Shown: piece by piece, positions 42,550 through 52,017 of the stretch
How positions within the stretch are numbered: the first letter of the stretch is position 1
Layout: each line of letters opens with the position of its first letter
Program-made: the position numbers and the translations under genes
Source of the DNA: Algoriphagus sp. A40
GTDB taxonomy: Bacteria > Bacteroidota > Bacteroidia > Cytophagales > Cyclobacteriaceae
Assembly: GCF_002002735.1 (NCBI RefSeq)
Contig: NZ_MUNY01000050.1
Location: 1-62,491 of the forward strand
Reading direction: 5' to 3'
DNA length: 62,491 nt
The notes under the pieces: model-generated
What the model was told of the DNA's origin: nothing
Databases searched by the model: none
Seen by the model: only the letters and a program-made list of their open reading frames with translations

Positions 42550-44343
42550 TTAGAACTCCTGGAGTTCTACCATTCTTTTGAAGAGTGTATTTTGGTCAAC
42601 CAGATGCTCGAATGAACCCTCTCCAGCTACAATTCCCTTATTCAAAACAAGGATTTTATCCGCTTTCTTCACGGTACTCAAGCGGTGAGCCACAATGATA
42701 ATAGTGTATTTCCCTCTGAGGTTTTCGATGTTTTCCTGAATGGATCGTTCGGTCTCACTGTCCAGTGCTGAGGTAGCCTCATCCAAAATCAAGACATCAA
42801 CTTCCTTATACAATTCCCTTGCGATGGAGATCCGTTGCTTTTGGCCTCCGCTGACCAGCATTCCGTTATCTCCGAGTTTAGTTCCTTCCTTTTCGGGCAG
42901 AGATTCAACGAAGTTTTCAATATTGGCCAGACGGATCGCCTCATGAAATCTTGCTTGATTTTCAGGAGTTTTTTCATCCCAAAAAGTAACATTATTGAAA
43001 ATGTTGTCATTAAATATGACCGGCTCTTGAGTTATATATCCAAACCTCCTGCGGTAAGTCGCCTTATCAAAATAATCTCTTTCATTCCCATTGATAAGAA
43101 TCTGACCGGATGTAGGCTCTAATAAACCTATAATCAGGTTAACCATGGTGGTCTTTCCACTTCCGGAACCACCCACCAAAGCAAGGGTTCGGAGGTTTTC
43201 GATCTTAATGTTGATCTGGTTTAAAACCGGGGTTTGAGGATTGTAGGCAAAGTTCAGGTTTGAAATTTCAATTTGTTCAATTTTTGGGATGCCTATCTTG
43301 CTTTCTGCAGGTTCCTTCATAACCTTGAAATCTTCCATCAACTCCATCGCAGCAACGACACCACCATAATGAGCAACAAAGCCCTGCCAACTGGTTTGCA
43401 AACTGATTACATAATTCAAAGCGCGGTAAAAAAACAGCAAACTCCCCAGAATAGTCGCCATTTGGCCACCCAGGTAATTGACTTGAATCAAAATCACGGC
43501 GACTACCACGATTAAAACGATAGGTTCGCGGGTAGCTCCCAAAAAGGAACTGTAAACTCCTATTTTCTTCTGCTGAGATTCGATAGAATCGATGATTCTT
43601 TTAAGTTTGAGCTTATATTTCGAAAAATAGTCAGTCGCTTTTAGATACTTAAAATTGTGGACTGCCTGAATCAGATAGGATTGAAATTCGTGGTTGTAGG
43701 CAGTCACACCCACAGATGCTTTCTCGGTAAATTTGAAGATTGCCTTGAAAATGAAATTGGACAAAAAGCCTCCAATGCTAACCAAAATTGCAAACTCAAA
43801 ATTGGAAAGCATAGCCAAGCCAATATAAACCAGAAGCAATACCAAAAACTGAATGGTACTGAAGTAGGTAAGGAAGCTGTAAGTAACTTTAAAAACTTCT
43901 CCAGAAAGAGTGTTTTGCACCTTTCCTGCATCCAGTTTCACAAAGTTTTTATAACTCATTCCTCCGAGGCCATCTACCATTTCATAGCGGAGTTTTCGGA
44001 CAAATTCCATTTGAAGTTTGGTCTTAAAAATCCCATCATAAAACTTCAAAACAGATTTGAGAAGAAAGAGAGCCACCATCACACCCAAAATTACATTTAG
44101 GTTGAGCCCAAGTCCCAAGGCCTCTATCCAGTCCAACAAAAAGTCTAAGTTTCCCAGGGAATCCCGGTTTTCCTGGGATATCCCATCAGCGGCAATTTGG
44201 AATACGGGAATGAACAATGCCAAGCCAAAACCGTCAAGCAATCCAACCAAAAGGCTGGACACGACTAGGAGAATAACTTTGTATCCCAGGTACTCATAAA
44301 AAAATGAGAAGTACCTGAAGTATTTTTGTAGGAAATTTTTCAA
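42550..44343 (-). CDS. ABC half-transporter (MsbA/PglK-like), permease fused to ATPase
   Basis: 597 residues. The N-terminal part (about 1-320) has six membrane helices; the C-terminal ATPase has Walker A GGSGSGKTT (about 392), the signature VSGGQKQR (about 496) and Walker B VLILDEATSALD. It works as a homodimer. In glycan loci such exporters flip lipid-linked oligosaccharides (PglK) or lipid A core (MsbA). A Wzx-type flippase is also encoded at 60300, so the cluster has two possible flipping routes. It follows wzc by 6 bp. Export of a specific intermediate is inferred. Confidence 0.85.
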   Translation of the reverse strand: MKNFLQKYFRYFSFFYEYLGYKVILLVVSSLLVGLLDGFGLALFIPVFQIAADGISQENRDSLGNLDFLLDWIEALGLGLNLNVILGVMVALFLLKSVLKFYDGIFKTKLQMEFVRKLRYEMVDGLGGMSYKNFVKLDAGKVQNTLSGEVFKVTYSFLTYFSTIQFLVLLLVYIGLAMLSNFEFAILVSIGGFLSNFIFKAIFKFTEKASVGVTAYNHEFQSYLIQAVHNFKYLKATDYFSKYKLKLKRIIDSIESQQKKIGVYSSFLGATREPIVLIVVVAVILIQVNYLGGQMATILGSLLFFYRALNYVISLQTSWQGFVAHYGGVVAAMELMEDFKVMKEPAESKIGIPKIEQIEISNLNFAYNPQTPVLNQINIKIENLRTLALVGGSGSGKTTMVNLIIGLLEPTSGQILINGNERDYFDKATYRRRFGYITQEPVIFNDNIFNNVTFWDEKTPENQARFHEAIRLANIENFVESLPEKEGTKLGDNGMLVSGGQKQRISIARELYKEVDVLILDEATSALDSETERSIQENIENLRGKYTIIIVAHRLSTVKKADKILVLNKGIVAGEGSFEHLVDQNTLFKRMVELQEF

Positions 44344-44349
44344 GAGATT

Positions 44350-46734
44350 TTAAATACGGAAGCGCTTTTTCTTTTTGATTTCTTCATCATAATACCCATA
44401 ACCATAGCCATAGGTATATCCATATCCTCCGTAAGAAACTTTACTAGCGTCCAGTCCATTAAAAATCGCATAGATATTTTTCACTCCTTTTTGATCTTTC
44501 AGACCGTTGACTGCATCAATGAACCCTTTTTCAGAATAGTTTTGTCTGAACACAAAAAGAGTAAAATCAACCATCGTCAACAAATCGAGTGTCTCAGATA
44601 CCAAGCCTACAGGCGGAGTATCCAAGATGACTACATCGTATTCACCTCTTAACAAGTTGAGAAGAACTTCAAAATTTGGTGAAAAGAGCAATTCAGAAGG
44701 ATTTGGCGGTATCGGCCCTGAAAGAATTAAGTCCAGGTTTTCATATTGAGTCGACTTAACTATTTTTTTGAAATCATCCTCCTGACCGCTTAGATATGTG
44801 GATAGTCCGATGTCATTTTTCAATCCAAAGTCCTCAAAAATCTTCGGCTTACGCATATCGCAACCTATCAGAATAGTCTTTTTCCCGGTTAAAGAATATA
44901 CAGAGGCGAGATTGATCGCACAGAAAGTCTTTCCCTCTCCAGAAATTGTCGAGGTAATCATGAAGGTAAGCTGCTTCTCCTTTGGAACCAGAAACTTGAT
45001 GTTCGATCTTAAAGATCTGAAGCCTTCAGCAATTCCTGATTTTCCAGAGTCAAAAACCACCAAATTTTCTTTTCCCTTGTTTTGAAGGATAGTGGAAAGA
45101 ACAGGGATTTTAAGTTTTCTTTCCAAGTATTTTGGTTCTTCAATTTTGGTCTGGAAAAATTCCCTTCCGAATACGGATAGTATGGGGATCAATAATCCGG
45201 CAAAAATTGCGGCGAGATAATTTTGACCTGGTTTAGGACTTACTTGCAGGGAACCAGCCTTTGCAAATTCAATTATTTTATTGGCGGGAGTGTTTGACGC
45301 TTTGGAGATTGCCGATTCTGCTCTTCTTTCGGAAAGGAAATTGTAAATGTTCTCATTTAAAGTTGCCTGTCTTTGAATTCTGATCAGGTTTTGTTCAGCC
45401 TGTGGAAGGGATCGAAATGAGGCTTCGATAAGTCCCTTTCTGTTTTCCAGATCTTCGATGGACATTTTGTTATTCAAATCCACATTATCCAAAATTTCGG
45501 AAATGGACCTGTTCAAATCCGACAATTTCTTATTGGCCTCTTTTACTTGGGGAGAAAGTTCTGTCTGGGTTGCCATCAGCCTAGATCTATCTACTTGCAC
45601 TGCCAGAAGGTTTTCTATCAATCCATTCAAATACGGGTCTTCAATGCCCAAGCCAGAAGGAACTACAATTTCATTGTAATTTTCACGGACTAAGTAGTCT
45701 TTTAGAGATTGATAATATCGTCGCTTAAGGTTTTCATTGGCCAATTGAGTTTCTATTTCAGTCAGCTGATTGAATATGGTAGAACTTTCACTACTCAGAT
45801 TAAAAGTCTGATTGGATGATCGGAAATCCTGGAGCTGGGTTTCAAAATATGTCAAGGAGTCAGAAACCCCCGCCACCTGAGAGTCAATAAAATTGATGGT
45901 CCTGTTGGCGATTTCGTTTTTCTCAAAAAGCTCAAGTTCCAGATAAGTCTCCATCAGGGCATTTAGGTAAGCTTCCCCTTTTGCCCTGTTTTGTACCATT
46001 AAGCTAAGATTCAAAATTGAGGAGTTTTTTTCTGCCAGTTCTATAATTAGTCCTACGGAATAAGTGTTAACCAAGTAATTTTGGTCCCTTAAGAGAAACA
46101 TTGAAGTGCCTGACTCTTGGCCAGAGGTATTATTTACCTTGATTTTGAATTGAGGTGTTTCCACCCATTCTCCAAACTTAAAAGTTTTGGATTCTAAATT
46201 GCTGACAGTTCCGTAACTGCCATCGGGAAACAATTGGCTGTAACTTTCTTGGGGAAATTCGAGCTTAAATTCACCAATACTTTGCCAATGGACCTCAACC
46301 AATCCGTTCATCAATTGAGGAGCTTTCCAATCAACCTCCACCACGATAGGCGTTTGCTTAAAAAGTTCTTTGTTGATAAATGTTCCCTTTTCGTAATACT
46401 CAACCTGAAAATCAAGTTTGGAAAGCGTAGCCTGGGCAATAGGACGAGATCTTAAAATGATCATCTCGTTGGTCAATCCCATTCCTTGTTCCGGCCCTAC
46501 ACCAGGGTTTTCAAAGAATGACAAGGCCTGTTCGTTTTCCTTTATGAAGAACTTGGAAGAAACCCTATAAAATGGAGGGCTTGTTTGGGTAACATAAAAT
46601 GCAATTCCCAGACAGATAGCTAAACTCAAAAGTATCCAAGGCCAAATCTTAATGATTTTGGGAAGGATTGCCTTAAAGTCAAAACTACTCTCTTCCTCGT
46701 GAAAAAGGTCTTTATCTTCCTGATCTAGACTCAT
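44350..46734 (-). CDS. wzc: Wzc-type polysaccharide co-polymerase with BY-kinase domain
   Basis: 794 residues. A membrane helix (WPWILLSLAICLGIAFYV) after a cytoplasmic start, a long periplasmic Wzz-like region with coiled coil (about 270-470), a second helix near 515, then a tyrosine kinase domain. The kinase has Walker A TISGEGKT (about 596), ILIGCDMRKP (Walker A') and VVILDTPPVG (Walker B). The tail YGGYGYTYGYGYGYYDEE is the tyrosine cluster that is autophosphorylated and controls chain length and export. It is immediately downstream of the wza-type gene (9 bp), the usual arrangement. Regulation by a tyrosine phosphatase is expected, but no such gene is seen here. Confidence 0.93.
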   Translation of the reverse strand: MSLDQEDKDLFHEEESSFDFKAILPKIIKIWPWILLSLAICLGIAFYVTQTSPPFYRVSSKFFIKENEQALSFFENPGVGPEQGMGLTNEMIILRSRPIAQATLSKLDFQVEYYEKGTFINKELFKQTPIVVEVDWKAPQLMNGLVEVHWQSIGEFKLEFPQESYSQLFPDGSYGTVSNLESKTFKFGEWVETPQFKIKVNNTSGQESGTSMFLLRDQNYLVNTYSVGLIIELAEKNSSILNLSLMVQNRAKGEAYLNALMETYLELELFEKNEIANRTINFIDSQVAGVSDSLTYFETQLQDFRSSNQTFNLSSESSTIFNQLTEIETQLANENLKRRYYQSLKDYLVRENYNEIVVPSGLGIEDPYLNGLIENLLAVQVDRSRLMATQTELSPQVKEANKKLSDLNRSISEILDNVDLNNKMSIEDLENRKGLIEASFRSLPQAEQNLIRIQRQATLNENIYNFLSERRAESAISKASNTPANKIIEFAKAGSLQVSPKPGQNYLAAIFAGLLIPILSVFGREFFQTKIEEPKYLERKLKIPVLSTILQNKGKENLVVFDSGKSGIAEGFRSLRSNIKFLVPKEKQLTFMITSTISGEGKTFCAINLASVYSLTGKKTILIGCDMRKPKIFEDFGLKNDIGLSTYLSGQEDDFKKIVKSTQYENLDLILSGPIPPNPSELLFSPNFEVLLNLLRGEYDVVILDTPPVGLVSETLDLLTMVDFTLFVFRQNYSEKGFIDAVNGLKDQKGVKNIYAIFNGLDASKVSYGGYGYTYGYGYGYYDEEIKKKKRFRI

Positions 46735-46743
46735 AAAATTGGA

Positions 46744-47574
46744 TTAATTGTTGTCTTGGACTAACGTTAGGATAAGAGCAATTGCAGTGATCGAAGTGGT
46801 CAACAAGGTGAGAGTTTCCACAAGTGTATTTCCGGCACCGATCTCCCTTACTTTCATTGGTTCTGCATAGATCATGTCGTTGGGCTTCAAAAAGAAATAC
46901 TCAGACCCCAATAATTCTCTGTCCAAAAGGTTTATTTTATGGATTTGGGACCCGTCAGGGTATTGTCTTACCAGAAGAATTTCATCTCTTTTTGCCACCC
47001 GGCTCAGATCGCCTGCAAATGCAATTGCCTCAAAAATGGTGACTCTGTTTTGAAGGATGGTGTATTTTCCAGATCGGTTAAACTCGCCCAAAGCACTAAA
47101 GCGAATTCCGCCGAGTCTCACTCTTACAAAGAATTCATTCTGGTTTACATATTTAAGCACCTCTTTTTCTACCACCATTTTTGCCTGCTCGGTGGTCATG
47201 CCATCAAGTTTCAATTTTCCAATTAGTGGTATTTCTACCATCCCTTCGTCATCAATGGTATAGCCATTCATAAAAAAAGCATCACCTGCTCCCTGTCCCC
47301 CACTCATGGCGGCTTGATTCTGAGTATCATTAGATACTGCACCAAATACCAGATTTAGAGTGGCGTCAGTGGTTTTAATATTGATTTCTACAATATCATT
47401 GACTTGAAGGAGGTACTCCTCAGTGACATAGGGATACTTTTCACTTGTTTCAACCAGGGGTCCCGTAGATTCTTCCAACTGTTGCATGTAGATCAGCTTT
47501 TTATTGGAAACGCAGGAAAAAAGGCCAAAGGAAATTACCATTCCCAAGAAGCAGAACTTTAACAGTTTATTCAT
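46744..47574 (-). CDS. wza: Wza-type polysaccharide export lipoprotein
   Basis: 276 residues. The lipobox LFSC places lipidation at Cys21. EYLLQVNDIVEINIKTTD begins the poly-export domain and is followed by an SLBB domain (ALGEFNRSGKYTI, LSRVAKRDEILLVRQ). A hydrophobic C-terminal helix (TLLTTSITAIALILTLV) ends the protein; related proteins in Bacteroidota have this tail. It forms an outer-membrane channel for the polymer together with Wzc. It starts a sub-operon with wzc, and a candidate promoter box lies about 50 bp upstream. Confidence 0.92.
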   Translation of the reverse strand: MNKLLKFCFLGMVISFGLFSCVSNKKLIYMQQLEESTGPLVETSEKYPYVTEEYLLQVNDIVEINIKTTDATLNLVFGAVSNDTQNQAAMSGGQGAGDAFFMNGYTIDDEGMVEIPLIGKLKLDGMTTEQAKMVVEKEVLKYVNQNEFFVRVRLGGIRFSALGEFNRSGKYTILQNRVTIFEAIAFAGDLSRVAKRDEILLVRQYPDGSQIHKINLLDRELLGSEYFFLKPNDMIYAEPMKVREIGAGNTLVETLTLLTTSITAIALILTLVQDNN

Positions 47575-47623
47575 TAATGAAGAACTTTATTATTAATTAG
47601 GTGATAAAAACAAGATACCACGC

Positions 47624-47631
47624 CAAAAATA
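47624..47631 (-). promoter_or_regulatory. Weak candidate -7 box TATTTTTG before wza
   Basis: On the minus strand the box matches TAnnTTTG in the 105-bp gap between the dehydrogenase and wza genes, with a start site expected near 47617. No -33 TTG is found at the right distance, so an internal promoter is only possible. Read-through from upstream is equally likely. Confidence 0.25.
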
Positions 47632-47679
47632 GAAATTAAAAGGAAAATTAACTGCTATTTATGACTCAGATAGGTTGAC

Positions 47680-48984
47680 TTAGAGTCTGGAGTCCACTTT
47701 GGTTTTATCCAAAATTCCCTTGACATCAAAAACTACCTGTTTTGGTGATTTTTGGATTTGAAGTGTTTTAAATTGCTTGTGAGCCACTGCAAGGATTACC
47801 GCTGAGTAGGATTCTAAAGAAGGGGCTTGATCTCCTGATTTAATGTCAATCCCATATTCATGGCTTACTTCAGCGGGGTTGGCCCAAGGATCATACACAT
47901 CCACATCCATATCGTAGGATTTCAATTCATTGTAAATATCAATCACCCGGGTATTTCTGACATCAGGACAATCTTCTTTGAATGTAAAGCCAAGGATCAA
48001 AACCTTGGAATCGATCACTTTCAGGTCTTTGCGCATCATGAGCTTAATCACTTCAGTGGCAACATGTTTGCCCATGCTGTCATTTAGCCGTCGTCCGGCA
48101 AGAATAATTTCCGGGTGGTAGCCAACTTCTTGGGCTTTTTGGGCTAGATAAAAGGGATCCACACCAATGCAATGTCCTCCTACCAATCCGGGCTTAAACT
48201 TGAGGAAGTTCCATTTGGTGCCGGCAGCTTCCAATACTTCATGCGTATCGATCCCTAGCAGGTTGAAGATTTTGGACAGTTCGTTGACAAACGCGATGTT
48301 GATATCACGCTGGGAATTTTCGATCACTTTGGCAGCTTCTGCCACCTTTATTGAAGAGGCTTTGTGAGTACCTGCGGTGATCACTTGGCGGTAAAGTTGG
48401 TCCACATATTCAGCTACTTCCGGAGTACTTCCTGAGGTAACTTTCAGAATTTTGGACACAGTATGCTCCTTATCTCCAGGGTTGATCCTTTCTGGGGAAT
48501 ACCCAGCAAAGAAGTCTTGGTTAAACTTCAGTCCGGAAACTTTCTCCAGTACCGGCACGCATTCATCCTCAGTCACACCGGGGTAAACAGTCGATTCATA
48601 AATGACCACATCGCCCTTTTTGAGGTATTTCCCAATATTCTCAGAGGCCTTGAGCATCGGGGTCAATACCGGTCGATTGTACTTATCAGTGGGCGTGGGA
48701 ACAGTGACAATAAATATTTGACAATCGGAAAGGAAATCACTCTCAAAAGTGGGATAAAGTCCTTTTTCGCCATTTTCTGGGGCATTTACTGTTACTACCG
48801 ACTGGAGGAGTTCATCTTCGATTTCCAGTGTGTGGTCTTTGCCTGAATGAAGGTCTGCAATTCTTTTCCTGTCAATATCAAAGCCAACAACCGGAAATTT
48901 CTTAGCAAATTCCACTGCCAGGGGAAGTCCAACATAGCCGAGTCCGATGATTGCAATTTTAGAATCCTGAATTGGTGTCAACAT
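47680..48984 (-). CDS. UDP-N-acetylhexosamine 6-dehydrogenase (TviB/WbpO/WbpA-like)
   Basis: 434 residues of the UDP-glucose/GDP-mannose dehydrogenase family. [17 protein letters not shown] carries the NAD loop, [11 protein letters not shown] and [15 protein letters not shown] follow, and [14 protein letters not shown] has the catalytic Cys272. The two-step oxidation of the C6 alcohol yields a UDP-HexNAc uronic acid. The C-terminal [21 protein letters not shown] segment is typical of the N-acetylhexosamine-specific group (TviB/WbpO). The product is a natural substrate for later amidation by the AsnB homologues in the cluster. It heads the 49-kb cluster's middle section, after a 239-bp gap from the wzi gene. 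Confidence 0.88.
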   Translation of the reverse strand: MLTPIQDSKIAIIGLGYVGLPLAVEFAKKFPVVGFDIDRKRIADLHSGKDHTLEIEDELLQSVVTVNAPENGEKGLYPTFESDFLSDCQIFIVTVPTPTDKYNRPVLTPMLKASENIGKYLKKGDVVIYESTVYPGVTEDECVPVLEKVSGLKFNQDFFAGYSPERINPGDKEHTVSKILKVTSGSTPEVAEYVDQLYRQVITAGTHKASSIKVAEAAKVIENSQRDINIAFVNELSKIFNLLGIDTHEVLEAAGTKWNFLKFKPGLVGGHCIGVDPFYLAQKAQEVGYHPEIILAGRRLNDSMGKHVATEVIKLMMRKDLKVIDSKVLILGFTFKEDCPDVRNTRVIDIYNELKSYDMDVDVYDPWANPAEVSHEYGIDIKSGDQAPSLESYSAVILAVAHKQFKTLQIQKSPKQVVFDVKGILDKTKVDSRL

Positions 48985-49157
48985 GACTAATTTTTAAATA
49001 ATTGATTTCAAAAACAATTAAACTAAGAGAGCTTCGCCCTTTCGGTCACAAAAATGACTTAGCGAAGGAATTTCCCTAAACTTGCCTTTCCTTATTTTCT
49101 TTAGAAAAAAAACAAGACTCGAAAAAGGGAAATAACGAACACCTTTAGCGCAATAAT

Positions 49158-49180
49158 AATGAGTACCAAAGTTACTCATT
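49158..49180. promoter_or_regulatory. Inverted repeat AATGAGTA-N7-TACTCATT in a leader region
   Basis: A perfect 8-bp inverted repeat in the gap upstream of the dehydrogenase gene. Its core GAGTA-N7-TACTC is the same as at 286-302. On the minus strand TAACTTTG, a -7-like box, occupies the loop (49174-49167), so a protein bound here could block or guide transcription. The remaining gap (48985-49157) contains another inverted repeat (CTTCGC/GCGAAG at about 49030-49063) and no gene I can support. Confidence 0.4.
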
Positions 49181-49223
49181 TTTAATCCAAGAGGAAGGCT
49201 TTTTGGGACTAAAACCATATTTT

Positions 49224-50912
49224 CTACCTGAAACTATAAATTAATTTAAGAGTGGATGAAAAGGAAGTCTTTTGGTTTCCTGCTTTAAAATCCACAGTTC
49301 CAGTAGGATCACCTTGCCATTGATAATTGGTAGCTGCAATCCATTGATTCGAAGTACTTACTACCAAATTTTTCCATTGGAAATCCCACAAAACTCCTGC
49401 AGAAAAATCAATCCATGGATTTTGATCGGGGATTTCAGGTTGAATTTGGTAATAAAAATCTTGGTGATTTTCAATCCTTTGAAGCAAAAGACCGATTTTG
49501 GAAATCCCTTTTACCACTGAAGCTTCCAGGATTTGGGCATTGGCTCCTACTCCTATTCCGGTACCCATAGATTCTCCATAATTGGTAAAACCTCTTACTT
49601 GATAGTGAGTCAACCAACTGGTATTTAAAACACCCAATTGAGGATATCTGATGTAACGATTAACAGATTCTTGCTGATGAATGATTTCACCACGGATTTG
49701 AATTAATTTACCCGGTGTTGGCAATTCAATTAGTTTCTGAAAACCAAATAGATACGCCCGGGCATGCTCGGGATTTAATATGAATTCTCTCCAGTTGAAA
49801 TTATGGTCATGCTTTCCGAACTCCGAGTATAACTCAAACTTCCCTTTGACACTTTTGAACCTAAAAAACACAGAAACGAGCTGATCCTGAGCTTCCTGAT
49901 CATAAATAACCGAATTTCCATTCTCAAATAATTTTTCTTTCTGGAAGGCCTCAAATACTGGAATCCGTCCTGAAACAGTTTCACTCACATCTTCATTGTA
50001 TTGTTGGAATGTCCGATTAAATCCGACTGTGAAACCCTTTATAAATGAAGGTTGATAGCTTAAGGAAATCCCATTAACGTACCGCCAGTCGCCATTGAAA
50101 GGCCTGAAATATTGCCCGTTAAGCTGCTCGTTTTGGGTTGGATCCAAGCCAGAGTCTTCTGCCCTTCCAAAAATCATCTGTCCCTCCAGAAATCCGATAC
50201 CTATATTGGCAGGGGACTTTGTTTTAATGTAAAAATGCTTCATTCCTCTTGCATTGTCACTGAAAATCAATGCCGAAAACTGTCCGGGACCCCACCAAAT
50301 GTTTTGAGTGCTGAATCCTAACTCTGCTTTTCCGAAAGACAAAGAAATGTAGGATTGCCCCCATGTGGCAATTTGGTTGAATTCGCCTCCGAATCGTTCC
50401 GGGTGGTCTCCAAAATTCCAATACCTAAAGCGTGCAAATATTGAATTGTCTGAAAAATGGTCTGAAAACCCCTGGTAGGCTTTGTTTTGGCTCCAAACGA
50501 ATTCAGGCCTCAACTGTACTTCCAAAAAATGAAACTTGAAGAATGCACCCGTCGAAACCATAGTTTGAAATCCTGCACCGTTCTGCAAGCCATAGTTTCC
50601 CCATCCCCAAGGACGGTTGGAGTTGTAAATGCTGGTATTGAGAATCGGAAGTATTTTGGCGAATACCTTTGACTTTTTAAGTTGGGCGGAATCATTGGGC
50701 AGAAAATCTGATCCTCGCAACAGGGAGTCCGAAAAAAGCTCGTTACTGATCAAAGGCCGGGATGTAAAAGAATAGTTTTCAAATCCTTTACCAAGCAACT
50801 GTGCCCTACGAGCCGCCTCCTCCCATACGGGAAATCCTACCGGCAATGTCTGGGCTAGCAGGGAAAATGCAAAGGAAAAAAAAAGGGAAAATAAGAAAGA
50901 GAATTTCCGCAT
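49224..50912 (-). CDS. wzi: Capsule assembly Wzi family outer-membrane protein
   Basis: 562 residues with a signal peptide (FLFSLFFSFAFSLLAQ, cleavage near residue 21). The mature protein is rich in amphipathic strands ending in aromatic residues, as expected for a beta-barrel: YISLSFGKAELGFSTQNIWWGPGQF, AYLFGFQKLIELPTPGKLIQIRGE and VNRYIRYPQLGVLN match the pattern of Wzi proteins, which anchor capsule polymer at the cell surface. The last residues (STLKLIYSFR) end in a barrel-type aromatic-basic signal. It follows the DUF1972 glycosyltransferase gene by 16 bp and is the last gene of the upstream transcription section. Quoted segments are discontinuous. Confidence 0.88.
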   Translation of the reverse strand: MRKFSFLFSLFFSFAFSLLAQTLPVGFPVWEEAARRAQLLGKGFENYSFTSRPLISNELFSDSLLRGSDFLPNDSAQLKKSKVFAKILPILNTSIYNSNRPWGWGNYGLQNGAGFQTMVSTGAFFKFHFLEVQLRPEFVWSQNKAYQGFSDHFSDNSIFARFRYWNFGDHPERFGGEFNQIATWGQSYISLSFGKAELGFSTQNIWWGPGQFSALIFSDNARGMKHFYIKTKSPANIGIGFLEGQMIFGRAEDSGLDPTQNEQLNGQYFRPFNGDWRYVNGISLSYQPSFIKGFTVGFNRTFQQYNEDVSETVSGRIPVFEAFQKEKLFENGNSVIYDQEAQDQLVSVFFRFKSVKGKFELYSEFGKHDHNFNWREFILNPEHARAYLFGFQKLIELPTPGKLIQIRGEIIHQQESVNRYIRYPQLGVLNTSWLTHYQVRGFTNYGESMGTGIGVGANAQILEASVVKGISKIGLLLQRIENHQDFYYQIQPEIPDQNPWIDFSAGVLWDFQWKNLVVSTSNQWIAATNYQWQGDPTGTVDFKAGNQKTSFSSTLKLIYSFR

Positions 50913-50928
50913 GGGGCCAGGTTCCCAA

Positions 50929-52017
50929 TCAAAGAGATTGGAACATACTTACATATTTTTTAGTAATCGCCTTCCAGGAATAATTTTTCTTGGCGAGCTT
51001 GGAAAGGTCTTTTATTATTTCTTGCCGGTCCAAATCCCTGATTTGAAAGAGCAAAGTTTTCAATTCCTTGAAATCGTTGAAGAACAAAGCTCTACCAAAA
51101 GTTGTCTCTCTGTTATAATTGACTCCATAGGCGATAACTGGAAGCCCTAAATACATTGCCTCCACTAATGATGGATTTGTGCCCCCTGCACTATGTCCAT
51201 GAAGGTAAAAGAAGCAATTGGACCGGAGCACATTCAATTCTTCCATCTCATAAATCGGATTGTAGAGAATGATGTTTTTGACCTTGGAGTATTCATGGTA
51301 CAATTTCATACCATAATCATTGGCATTCCAGTTGCCAACTACTACATAGGGCATACCAATCTCACATTCTTTAAATGCCCTGAGTTGCATTTCCACGTTG
51401 TTTTCAGGTTCAATTCTACACACCGTAAATACATAAGGTGAACCTAAAAATGAAAACTTCTTCAAATACGGCTGAGGTTCCACGTAACTTACATGGTTAG
51501 CTCCATAAGCGATGAGAAAGGATGATTTGCCGTATTCTTCTTCCACATAATCTTGGATGTGCTTGTTATCCGAGATTACCCCATGGGAATAGTTGACTGC
51601 CAGTCTTTCTGAAAATTTTAGAAATTTCTTTGCAAACCAGCCCCACTTATCTCTTTTCCATTCCAAGCCATCGATATGAGTCACAATTTTGGCATTCGTA
51701 AATGGCCTGAGGAATGGAATCATAATAGCACCCGAGACCCCCAACAAGAGGATATAATCTTGATCTTTGTAAGATTTTAAAAGAGATACTGAATCGTAAA
51801 TTATACTTTTGGCTCCATTGGCCCTTTTATTAATATAGGTCAGTTTTGCTCTTTTATAAAATTCCTGTTTTTCAGGATATGATTTACTTTCACAAAAAAC
51901 CGTGACTTCAAAAAAATTCGGCAAAAGATCAAGTAAGTTATCGACAAGCGTTTCAAAGCCTCCATAATTTGCAGGGACGCCCACGATACCGAGAATGGCA
52001 AGTTTTTTCTTAATCAT
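50929..52017 (-). CDS. GT4 glycosyltransferase with DUF1972 domain
   Basis: 362 residues. The N-terminal ILGIVGVPANYGGFETLVDNL is the signature of the DUF1972 (rhamnosyltransferase-like) group, as are HIDGLEWKRDKWG and YSHGVISDNKHIQDYV. The donor domain has VCRIEPENNVEMQLRAF and AGGTNPSLVEAMYLGLPVIA. Members add deoxyhexoses early in capsule or O-antigen repeat assembly. It overlaps the GH123-like gene by 8 bp. The donor here is not determined. Quoted segments are discontinuous. Confidence 0.88.
   Translation of the reverse strand: MIKKKLAILGIVGVPANYGGFETLVDNLLDLLPNFFEVTVFCESKSYPEKQEFYKRAKLTYINKRANGAKSIIYDSVSLLKSYKDQDYILLLGVSGAIMIPFLRPFTNAKIVTHIDGLEWKRDKWGWFAKKFLKFSERLAVNYSHGVISDNKHIQDYVEEEYGKSSFLIAYGANHVSYVEPQPYLKKFSFLGSPYVFTVCRIEPENNVEMQLRAFKECEIGMPYVVVGNWNANDYGMKLYHEYSKVKNIILYNPIYEMEELNVLRSNCFFYLHGHSAGGTNPSLVEAMYLGLPVIAYGVNYNRETTFGRALFFNDFKELKTLLFQIRDLDRQEIIKDLSKLAKKNYSWKAITKKYVSMFQSL

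Noticed and set aside
47600..47640. Sigma-54 promoter (TGGC and TTG elements) before wza
   Set aside because: Spacing between the GG and G elements is one base off and the -12 element lacks the GC; not supported.
49018..49218. 66-codon minus-strand frame in the leader before the dehydrogenase gene
   Set aside because: It covers the inverted repeats and the possible promoter and has no recognisable features.
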